DNA from: Perilla frutescens
Taxonomy: Eukaryota; Streptophyta; Magnoliopsida; Lamiales; Lamiaceae
Length of the DNA stretch: 64,000 nucleotides
NCBI GenBank assembly: GCA_026008535.1
Contig: BRKX01000014.1
Coordinates: 496,001 to 560,000 of the forward strand
Reading direction: 5' to 3'
Shown in pieces: positions 1 through 9,276 of this stretch. Positions within the stretch are counted from its first letter, which is position 1. Each line of letters starts with the position of its first letter. A program made the translations under genes and the position numbers. Below the pieces are notes generated by a model. The model saw nothing but the letters and a program-made list of their open reading frames with translations. It was not told where the DNA came from and searched no databases.

Positions 1-1
1 A

Positions 2-2340
2 CTGGCCGAGCAACCTCTTCTGAAATATTTGTGGTTGAGGAATCTGGCGGTGGAGTACATTATTGAAGATAAGATAGAAAATGGAAATCCAGTAGAGATA
101 CCGTTCATGGCTCTGGAAAGGCTGCATTTAATTGACCTCCCAAATGTGAAGGGGTTCTTCAAGGATCAAGAGAGCAAAGAAGCGTTCCCAAATCTTAAAG
201 AGCTACAGATTGAGAGCTCAACTCTTGCTTTATTCTCTGAGCAGCAGAACACTCTCACTAGACTTACAGTGATAATTGAGGAGAACATGGCATGTTTCCC
301 AATTGAAACGGTGGTAAAGTTCACTAATCTCCGGTCATTGACAATTCGTGGTGCAAAAGAGATCTCTGTGACAGGAGAAGGTCTGCAAGCATTTAAAAAG
401 CTTGGTCATTTCCGTATAGAATTTTGTGGGACAATGAGATGTTTGCCAGGACGGTTGTTGCAGCACCTTACTGCTCTTAGCCACCCTTTCCGGCTCAAGG
501 ATGATCCCAACCACTGTGGTGATCGGAGAGCTGAACTAACATGCGACAACAATGTCACCTTCATCTATCTCGACTCTCAGAAATACTATGTCAAAGCTAT
601 CAACTATGGAACGGACGACAACTGCACCATGAGGGTGGTTGATGCTTCCATAAACAACGACGACACCTGCTCTTTCCCCAACTCTTCTGCATATTCCTAT
701 TCTACACATCCTTATCCTTATCTTTATTACCGGTTCGCATACTATAATGGTGTATCCCAGTCCCAGGCTATTCATTTGATGAGCTGCCAAACTCAGTTGA
801 AGAATTCTTCCCTGTTTACAGATATTACTCATGACTGTGCCTCTAATAATTCATCATCCCTTTCCAGATTTACTTATATTAAGGTCGGCCGCATGAAGGC
901 GTCAGAGGTACCACACACGTGCGGAGTAGATCTCATAGTGATGACATCGTGGAACAAATTTATGGATTCGAACTCGAACAACAACGTTTCACTTTCAGAA
1001 ATCCACCAATCTCTCTTGTATGGATTTGAACTCAGATTCTGTCCCACGTGCAGTTCTTCAATGACAGCGTGGGGTAAGAATATGGTTTTTTTTTTTCTTT
1101 TTTTTTTGAATAAAAATTGTGTGGGGGGCATGATGTATATATATTTATATGAATGCATATTGTTTATTTATTTAATTAATTTTTAATTTATACTCCACAT
1201 TAATTGTGATTGAATGTCGTTATTTTTATTTAATATTTTTCTATTTTTATTTAGAATGTAGAGATTTTCTAAAATAAAATCATGTCGGTAACTTTTTCAT
1301 TTACTTTCAATGAAGCTAATATTTATTAAATATTAATTTACATTATTAAAATTAGAAGAAAAAAGTTGAAAGAATGGAATGAACTCTTAGAAAAAGAAAA
1401 TGATATAGTGCATTAGTGAAAATAACATTGTCTCTATCTCGTAAATAAGCCTGAAAGTCAAATAGCTTTGTTATATATCATTGTCGCCCTCCCCCCAAAA
1501 AAAAAATCGGATCTGCCACTGCCTATGTATATGTGGATGGTTGTGTGTCGTTGTGATTAATTGATGTTGATGATTTTCTTTCTAAACTTCATGTTATCCT
1601 CTTATATTCATGGATGTGAGAAATGTATATATCTGATTTCCATCATCTCGTACTGCATTGCCTCAGAGTCGAACATTCTGTCATTTGTACCATGTGTATA
1701 TTAATTAATCATATATCATTTAAGAGTTCCTCTCTTTTGCTAATGCTTTGTATTCTGGAAAATGCAGATATATTTAGAGGCTACTTCTTACCAAGTAAGG
1801 ATTCTCACACTTTGAATTTTAACATATTCTCTTAATATATAATCCTGATCACTATGGTGTATATCTGCAGATATTGTATCTATTCTTTTGTGCACTCTAG
1901 GTCTATTATGTGCATGGGTAAGCCCTCCTATAATGATCATCATTGGATTCGCTGCTGTATCAGGACTCTTATATCTTGCCTTCTATCTATTATACTGGGA
2001 GATCGAAGTAAACAACTGTAAGAATCCTTACATTCCTCTTTTTCAAATACTCAAAATTATATTTATGTTCTTCTTTGCTTATCATGTATTTGGTGTGCTT
2101 GCAGATCCTCCCGTTGTATATGTTCCTTTACTAACCCTAGGTGCGCTCTTAATTTATGTTGCTTTTATTATTTCAAGTTGTCTTCTATAAAATCATTTAT
2201 TCTATTTGTCGGGATTGAAATATAGAAGATCGGAAAAGGGACTTAATTTTGTAGATCTTCCAAATCATGACTCAGACTCTTGCTTTTATATTTTTTGTTA
2301 GAATGAGTGAATTAATGATCAGGCAATGAAACATGCATTA

Positions 2341-2400
<60 letters not shown>

Positions 2401-3583
2401 CTCATGCATGGCAGATTTCATCATCTTGGCACCAAGGTTCATCATTTTCCTTTTGGCGGTGTGGTTTTTGATTTACAAATTTCGAAGAAGGCATTTGTCT
2501 GAATATCACTTGATAGAAAGTTTCTTACAAAGTGACAACAAAATGATGCCGATCAAATATTCATATTTGGACATTAAGAAGATGACCAAAGGTTTTCAAG
2601 ATAAACTAGGTGAAGGTGGCTACGGTTCTGTTTACAAAGGGAAGCTCCGAAGTGGACATGAAGTAGGAGTTAAAATGCTCGGAAAATCCAAAGCAAATGG
2701 TCAAGACTTTATCAATGAAATTGCAACTATTGGAAGGATTCACCATGTCAATGTCGTCAAACTAGTTGGATATTGTGCACAAGGGAATAAGCGGGCACTT
2801 GTCTATGATTTCATGACCAATGGTTCACTTGAAAAATACCTCTTCAATCAAGAAAAAATGAATTCCTTGAATTGGGATACAAAGTTTGAGATTGCAATTG
2901 GAGTTGCTCGCGGGATTGAGTATTTGCACCTAGGGTGCGACATCCAGATCCTGCATTTTGACATCAAACCTCATAATATACTTCTTGATGATAAGTTCAT
3001 CCCGAAAATATCTGATTTTGGGCTAGCAAAAGTTTGCTCCATAGATAAGAATGCAGTAACCATGACGGTTGCTAGAGGAACCATCGGTTATGTTGCTTCT
3101 GAATTGATCAGTAGAAGTATCGGTGCAGTCACTAACAAGGCTGATGTGTATAGTTTTGGTATGTTGCTGATGGAATTGGTGGGTTTAAACAGACACTTGA
3201 TTGGAAACAATGGGGATTCTTGCCAGTATTTTCCGTACTGGATTTATGATTGCTTTAGCCAAGGAAAAGACATTGACATTGAAAAAGCAGATGAAAATGA
3301 TGATAGTGAGGAGAATGATGGTACGAGGAAACTTGTTCGCAAGATAACAATAGTTGCATTATGGTGCATACAGATGAATCGAGATGATCGTCCACCAATG
3401 AATAAAGTACTGGAAATGTTGAATGGTGATGTTGACCGTTTGCAACTTCCTAATTATCCCTCTCATATGTCAACCCAAATTGAAGTAAATGTGGATCAAA
3501 CTATAATATGTTCGACTGATTCTCTACCCTTGCTAAGTCATGATGATGTTTCGTCATGTGTAGAGATTAAGATCCAAGAGTGA
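2..3583 (+). CDS. Chimeric NLR-LRR / GUB_WAK ectodomain / receptor-like kinase (gene A), 5' partial
   Basis: My model has exons <2-1073, 1768-1794, 1871-2017, 2105-2140 and 2415-3583, which join in frame to 816 or more residues. Positions 2-480 translate as NLR leucine-rich repeats nearly identical to the C-terminal LRRs of the gene at 22738-25959. At 481 the frame passes without a stop into the GUB_WAK ectodomain (SHPFRLKDDPNHCGD). The donor is GTAAGA after the codons for A-W-G. Short hydrophobic exons follow, then the kinase exon with glycine loop GEGGYGSV, VGVK lysine, HFDIKPHN and DFG. The APE motif reads ASE. The frame is open to the window edge, so the N terminus lies outside; there is no signal peptide next to the ectodomain. 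The intron between exons 3 and 4 of the other genes is precisely absent (about 1900). It may be an expressed fusion or a decaying gene; transcript data would decide. Confidence 0.75.
1082..1521 (-). mobile_element. Non-autonomous transposon-like insertion in intron 1 of gene A
   Basis: Intron 1 of gene A is about 694 bp, against about 137 bp in gene 2. The extra sequence starts just after the donor with T-rich tracts and ends near 1521 in a purine/pyrimidine run followed by GCCACTG. Read on the minus strand this gives CAGTGGCAGATCCGA and then poly-T and poly-G, resembling a CAGTGGCGGAGCCAGGA-type terminus I know from many plant repeats. The same insertion is in pseudogene B (about 30043-30484), so it predates the block duplication. 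The class is not certain. Confidence 0.4.
2341..2400. repeat. (ATT)n microsatellite before the kinase exon of gene A
   Basis: About 58 bp of perfect trinucleotide repeat, ending 14 bp before the kinase-exon acceptor (CATGCATGGCAG). The same tract, at different lengths, stands at the same place in every paralogue that keeps the kinase exon. Confidence 0.95.
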
Positions 3584-3902
3584 CAAAATGTGCAACAACA
3601 GTCGTGGGCATATAAAAGCTTGAATGAGTTGTAATTGACATGCTGGAATGTATCCCTTTGTTTAAAATATAAGAATTATGTATGTAGGTATTATTAGGAG
3701 TTGCAACCATTTTCTCTATAGTTTAGTCAAATTCGAATCTATTTTGTTTGTTGGATAATGTAGGTTGTCAATTAATTAATATAATTACAAGTTTTTAGAA
3801 GTAAATTTATGCAAATGTGTTGAGCCCATTTAATTATGTGTATTTATCTATTAGTACAGAACCCTTAATTGGTTGAGTTAGCAAATATATTCTTGAAGGG
3901 AT

Positions 3903-4266
3903 AGAGAACTGTGGTAAATTTACCACAGTTTTATCCCAACCGTCCTAATTTTACCATGGTTATATATCTAAATCGTTGTAATTTTACCATGGTTTTAATA
4001 AAACTGTGGTAAACTTACCACGGTTTTAACCTAACTGTTGTAATTTTACCATGGTGTATATTAAATCGTTGTTAATTTATGATGGTTTTATAAAAACCGT
4101 GGTAAAATTACCATGGTTTGTATCAAACCGTGGTAAAATTACCACGGTGAATAACCGTGGTGTATGGACGTGCGAAATTATAATGGTACGGTGGCCTAGA
4201 TCAAGGTTGTAATTTCTCATACACGACGATTATTACCGAGGGTCTATGTTATTTTTTCTTGTAGTG
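3903..4266. mobile_element. CACTA-like terminal fragment with palindromic subterminal repeats (copy A)
   Basis: Repeated units of the form CCGTGGTAAAATTACCACGG, each itself palindromic, alternate with short spacers. The right end reads TTTTTCTTGTAGTG, whose complement CACTACAAGAAAAA is a typical plant CACTA (En/Spm) terminus. No matching CACTACAA terminus is visible on the left, where similarity to the 3' flank of gene 2 breaks off near 3903, so this is a truncated or one-ended element. It contains no transposase. Confidence 0.55.
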
Positions 4267-4844
4267 AGTTCAGGTCAGGGTATATTAAGAAGTTAGGTGG
4301 CCGAGGCAAAGTTTGGAAGTAACTTAAAAGCACAAAAACATATCTATATCGCATGATTCAATAACTTTTCTTTAATTTTTCATGGCCAATTGCATACTTT
4401 CTGCTAGATATGATTTTTATTAACCTATTAAACCAATACGACAATATCACACAGATTAACATAAAACACTATAACTAAAAATACAAAATGCCAAATATCA
4501 AAGAATTAAGAGGAGAGACTAGAGAGAGTTCAAAGCACTGAGCAGATGATGTCTCTGGTGTTTTGCAAATTAAATTGCAATTTTATGTTTTTATAGCTAT
4601 GTGCTTATATCAGTAGATAAGCCTATGGGATTTTGCCTTTTATTATAATTTTAGATAATTGAATTATGATATTTGTTTAGATTTGTTTTAGATAATTGAA
4701 TTATGATATTTGTTTAAATTTGTTTTGGAATTATGATTTTCTTTATGGTATATGTAACAAAAGAAACTAAAAAAAAGGGTGTAGATTAGGATTATAATTT
4801 AGAAACTAAAAAAAAGGTGAAAAGATAGATTAGGAGGACGCGAG
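4267..4844. other. Gene-free AT-rich spacer
   Basis: No coding sequence is recognisable. It contains a short direct repeat (TTTTAGATAATTGAATTATGA at about 4660 and 4690). It is nearly identical to 33245-33822 and so belongs to the duplicated block. Confidence 0.6.
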
Positions 4845-5486
4845 GGATGGCAAGAGGCAGGATCTGGAGCGGATCTTGTTGAATCCAGATCCATATTCAT
4901 TTTTTTTTTCCAGATCCAGAACGATCCGTCAGATCCAAAATTTTGAAATCCAGATCTAAATCCATCGGATTTGCGGATCTGATCCACGGATCCAGGTTTT
5001 TGTTTATAATAGAATTTAAAATGAGACAAAATCAAAAGAACACTGTCAACACAATAATAAACATCCAAAACAAGTCGGCAACATCCAACATTCATCTTAA
5101 AGAAAAACATTAAACAAACATATTCATCCATCACATCACGAAATATATATATATATAATATAAAATATAAAATCACATATATATATATATATAATATAAA
5201 ATATAAATATATATAATATATATAGAGAGAGAGAGATTCGAGAATGGAGACTAGAGAGAGAGTCAGAGTCGGATATATATATATATATATATATAATATA
5301 ATATATAAATATATATATATAGAGAGAGAGAGATCCACGGGTCGGATCCGGACCTAAAATTTTAAGATCCAGATCCGCAGCAAAAAAAATTATAGAGATC
5401 CAGATCCGACCTGGATCTTGGATCCAAAATTTTGTGATCCAGATCTGCGGATCTAGAGCGGATCCAAGATCCACTGCCATCTCTAA
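4845..5486. mobile_element. hAT-like non-autonomous element with GATC-rich inverted ends (copy A)
   Basis: Both ends carry dense GGATCC/GATCTG motifs in inverted orientation: GGATGGCA on the left and TGCCATCTC on the right. The flanks share ACGCGAG (4838-4844 and 5487-5493), or seven of eight bases if one more is counted, as expected for a hAT target-site duplication. The middle is TA- and GA-rich microsatellite, which creates spurious Ile/Tyr-rich open frames. No transposase is present. The second copy is at 33823-34488. Confidence 0.55.
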
Positions 5487-5942
5487 ACGCGAGCCAAGTG
5501 GGAAACAAAGAATAAAGCACTGCCACTGAGTTGAACACTCATTTTATTTATAATTGACGTACATTATATATATATATATATACATATATATAAGAATTTT
5601 TTGAGGCCTCAATTTTTTGGGTGCTTGAGGCGGCCGCTTTTTTGCCCCAACACTTCAGCTGACCCTAGTTCAAGTCCGTGCACATAAATATGGTTTCGAA
5701 CTCAACCTTTCGTTAAACGGTAAAATTTCAAACGAATTCTTTTGCAATGAGATGTATGTTGCTCGCAATTGGATCTACTTATTTACAACGTAACTACCAT
5801 CATATATAGATTTATAGTGCATATTAAAAATGACTGATTGTCTTAAAATATTCAAATTTTGGAGTGTGTTTGGTATGTCACAAGTTTTAAAGAAGTAGTT
5901 TTATTAACATGAACATAACACTTATTTGGCTTTCACATGTAT

Positions 5943-6329
5943 TCAAATATGAAAAAGCTTTAAAGAATTTTGAAGCTGAACTATGAAATATACCATATGA
6001 CTCAATTGTTGGACATCATACGAGAAGTCTGGGCGGCTGAGATTCAAATAGAGAAGCAGACCAACCAAGCGACGATATCTCTGGACATCAAGAAAAGGTT
6101 CACTCTCATCAGCACAAAGCTGCAAACCAAGAGGAAAGGGAGTCGAGGCTGATCGACAACCAAGAAGGCCAACTCCCAGCAACAAATCAAGAATATACTT
6201 GCATTGACTAAGGTAGGTGCCTGAAGTGCCGCGGGCAATTTCCGAACCCAAGAAGAAACGTGCTGCACCAAGATCTTTAATGGTAAAAGTGGTATCAAGA
6301 TGTTGCTTGAAGCGACTAATCTCAAACAC
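5943..6329 (-). pseudogene. Ty1/copia reverse transcriptase / RNase H fragment
   Basis: The minus strand encodes about 115 residues of copia polymerase: FTIKDLG, RFFLGSEIARG, LSQCKYILDLL, RRLVGLLLYL and SRPDFSYDVQQLS, the usual order at the end of RT and the start of RNase H. There is no active-site YVDD and no other pol domain, so it is an isolated fragment. The flanks show no LTRs. A near-identical fragment lies at 34936-35322. Confidence 0.85.
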
Positions 6330-6426
6330 CGAAGGCCCGGTGATGAACTCTGCAATGTGCAGATATTATAGCAATGTGCAGGAAGAAGGTCCTTCTATCA
6401 AAAGCATATATAAGATATTGACAATT

Positions 6427-6640
6427 ATGAATGACCTAATGGTAGAATGGTGTAAGTTTAAGACTAAATATCTTTAGTTCGAATTTCACCAACACCGCTA
6501 GTGTGAGTCTATCACTGATTTACCAAGTGTAGTTTACCTCTTCTGTCAATCTGTGTGGTTTACATATTATTATACAGGAACGAGATTTACCCAGTGCATA
6601 CCCTCAAGCAGAGGCTGCAAGTTACCCTTGACCTAAAAAA
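6427..6640 (+). mobile_element. SINE-like tRNA-derived element (copy A)
   Basis: An A-box-like TAATGGTAGAATGG and a B-box-like AGTTCGAATTTC lie about 40 bp apart. A non-tRNA body with GATTTACCCAGTGCATACCC and AGAGGCTGCAAGTTACCCTTG follows, ending in an A-rich tail. The layout fits a plant SINE. Related copies are at 35426-35617 (cut short) and about 39206-39432. Confidence 0.55.
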
Positions 6641-8590
6641 AATATATTTTATTATAAATTATAAATATGAATAAATATAATAAAAATATTTAAATAAAAT
6701 ACAGTAGATCACAAAGATAAGTTTTTATTGTCCCATCGAGAACACGTCTTTGTAAAAGAAAGACATCTCAGATTCAAAATCTACTGCTCATCTATTCCCC
6801 CAATTAAAAAACAAATTGTGATTTTGTGTTTTTTATTCTGTAAAATATCTAATATATATCATTTTTTTTTAAATTTTAGGTAAACTTAAATAACTTTTTA
6901 AATGCATAAATTTCAAGGTTTTTTCTGTTCTATATGAAATTTGTTGTTTTTGTTTTCATATTAAATATAAAAATACATATAAAATATAATGCGTAAATTA
7001 TTATGTATATAGTTTTTTTAAAATTTAATTATTTGGTTAGAAAAATAATATATAACACATTTTGAATTATATTCATTAATTTTTATTTTTTTTGAATGCA
7101 ATCATCGCAGAATTTTCATCTATTTATCATAAATTATAAATGTTAAGCAACACATTTTGATAAGCACTAGTTATGTAATATATATATGTAGTGGTCATAC
7201 CAATATTTATTAGAAATTTTCTGATAAATATTTTTAAATATATTAAAATGTTGCCCCATCTCTTATTTTAAAATTAAATTGTTAAGATTATTAAAATATA
7301 TTTATTTAATTTAGAATTTTAGAATAAATAATTAATTATATATTATTATGTTAATTGAAATGTTATTAAAAGTATTATAGTAGCAGAAGCAAGAACAACA
7401 AATTCAAATTGGATTGAAAGACTATTTTCTAATGCCAAACACATAATGGCATTGAAAAATACAATGAACGGTCAATATAAATATTTTTAATTAATAAAAG
7501 TTTTAAATAAAAAATTCAATTCTAAAATTTCACATTTCGTTGTGTTTTATATCCCGCATTTTTCATTTAATAATTGATGTCCACCAATCTTCCTACACTA
7601 ATTTAGGACCATAACTATATATATGTTCAACTTTAATCCTTCAACGTATATTAACAATCTTGATTTTCTTTGATTTTTTTTTTTTGAATATATCATGTGA
7701 TTTTTCATATAGTAAAAAAATATATATTATAATCAAAATAATTATAACATATATAATATAAACTAAAGATGAAGATTTTAGGTTTAACTAAAGGTATAAC
7801 TAGAGAGGCTTATAGAGAGAGCATTTTTTTTAATACAATTATATATTAAGAAGACATGAAATTGAATTATAATATAAAGAATGTATAGTCTACATTAGAA
7901 AAAAAAACAATGGTTTGCTACATTTATTGCTTTTGTAATTGATTGATCAATTTCCTCAAAAAACAATGATTGAGATTCATATAAGGAAATAATAGATTTG
8001 CTATTTTTAATGTTTCTATGATTAATTGATTTTTTAATGGAGGTAGAAAATAATTAATATTGTTTCCACGTTATTTATGGATATTATGGTAGATATTATT
8101 AAAAATTATTCTAATTTTATTAAGTATTTCTATATTCAGAAATGTAATTTGGGTGGGAAAAATGCATAATTCTAGTTTCGGCCATGATATTTTTATTATA
8201 TATTATATAGATTTTCTACTCACACATAAATTTAAAATATTTATGCAAAACAATATATTAAAGTTAAACTTCCAATATTACCCTTATTTAAGATTTATGA
8301 CTTTAAAAAATTTAAGTGGATAATTTTTTTATTTTCAAAATCTAACAAGAATGTATTTAATTTATACATTACTTGAAATTTTTTAATACTCTTATAATAA
8401 TGAGACTATATAATTGGGACATTCAAAAATAATATAACGCACTTTATAATTGAAACAAATCAAATGAATTTTATTACATTCTATTGCCAAGAAAGTAGCT
8501 TTATGAATTTTCTACGCAAAACAACTCATCAGTACTCTATGGTCAATTATTCAGCAGTCGAAATATAATATTCTATGAAAAAAAAAGTTA
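6641..8590. other. AT-rich intergenic spacer
   Basis: No gene is seen. The stretch is very AT-rich with many short A and T runs. The part near 8170-8460 looks like a worn Stowaway-type copy, because it repeats the internal motifs of the element at 8591-8861 (TTCCAATATTACC, GACTATATAATTGGGACAT). The whole stretch has a near-identical counterpart at about 39433-41381. Confidence 0.6.
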
Positions 8591-8861
8591 CCCCCTCCAT
8601 CCTAATTATATAGTCCGTTTTATCCTCGCACGTAGATTAAAAATATTTTTGAAAATCAGACATTAAAACTTAATTTCCAATATTACCTTTATTTAGAATT
8701 TATGACTTTAAAAATTGAAGTGATTGATTTTTAATTTTCAAGACCTAACAAGTGTATATTTCTATATTACTATGAAAATTAATTTTATTTGTAATTATGA
8801 GACTATATAATTGGGACATCTAAAAATAATAACAGAGACTATATAAATGGGACGAAGCGAG
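8591..8861. mobile_element. Stowaway-type MITE upstream of gene 2
   Basis: The left end is CCCCCTCCATCCTAATTATA and the right end GGGACGAAGCGAGTA, complementary to each other and close to the Stowaway consensus CTCCCTCCGTCC. It is flanked by TA on both sides, the expected Tc1/mariner target duplication. Length is about 271 bp with no coding capacity. The orthologous copy is at 41382-41652, and a related, worn copy lies upstream of gene 7 near 60352. Confidence 0.75.
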
Positions 8862-8866
8862 TATTA

Positions 8867-9061
8867 AATGTCAAACCGGCCATACTTGTCGCGATAACTA
8901 GTGTTATGTGATGGAGCTTAATTACAAAAGTCTTGTCTGGGGTCCTTTGCTTTTATTACGAAAGACAAGTCTAACTACCTATCATTATTCTACACTCGTT
9001 TATGAGAAGACTCAAATGACTCAATCAGATCAAGATGAAGCTTAATTATTCTTGTGTTGGC
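8867..9061 (+). promoter_or_regulatory. Conserved proximal 5' flank of the receptor-kinase genes
   Basis: A block running from about CAAACCGGCCATACTTGT through GTGATGGAGCTTAATTACAAA and TTATTACGAAAGACAAGTC to the start region is shared by genes 2, 3, B and D (near 16345-16556, 27970-28165 and 41658-41860) although the sequence further upstream differs. Conservation next to the start codon suggests promoter and 5' UTR. I could not place a convincing TATA box or transcription start. Confidence 0.4.
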
Positions 9062-9081
9062 CTAAGAGATGAATTAAGAGA

Positions 9082-9243
9082 ATGATGGCAACTGAAACCC
9101 TCCTCCTTCGCATTAGCCATAGGTGTTCATCACTGGTGATGATTGTTTTAGTATGCCAATATTTCTTTCAAATCTCTTTTGCTAGTTCCTGCACCCCTTC
9201 TTCTTATTATGAGAAGACTCAATCAAGTCAAGATAAAGCTTAA
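9082..9243 (+). pseudogene. Duplicated fragment of a receptor-kinase first exon (signal peptide only)
   Basis: It encodes 53 residues beginning MMATETLLLRISHRCSS, the family signal peptide, then reads TPSSYYEKTQSSQDKA and stops. The last part is the family 5' flank (GAGAAGACTCAATCAAG) read as coding. It arose by a local duplication of the start of gene 2, which begins 34 bp further on. Counterpart D lacks this extra copy, so it is specific to the A block. Not a functional receptor. Confidence 0.8.
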
Positions 9244-9276
9244 TTATTCTTGTGTTGGCCTAAGAGAATTAAGAGA

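Noticed and set aside
536..832. Minus-strand frames opposite the ectodomains (also at 9487, 16764, 42068 and 48573)
   Set aside because: They recur only because the plus-strand exon is conserved; no motif, start context or splice logic of their own.
3903..4266. CRISPR-like array because of regularly spaced palindromic units
   Set aside because: Spacers are short, variable and themselves related to the repeats, and the element ends in a CACTA-type terminus in a plant genome.
4799..5480. Minus-strand open frames rich in Ile/Tyr (also at 33808-34540)
   Set aside because: They come from TA microsatellite and GATC-rich transposon ends; low complexity and no family resemblance.
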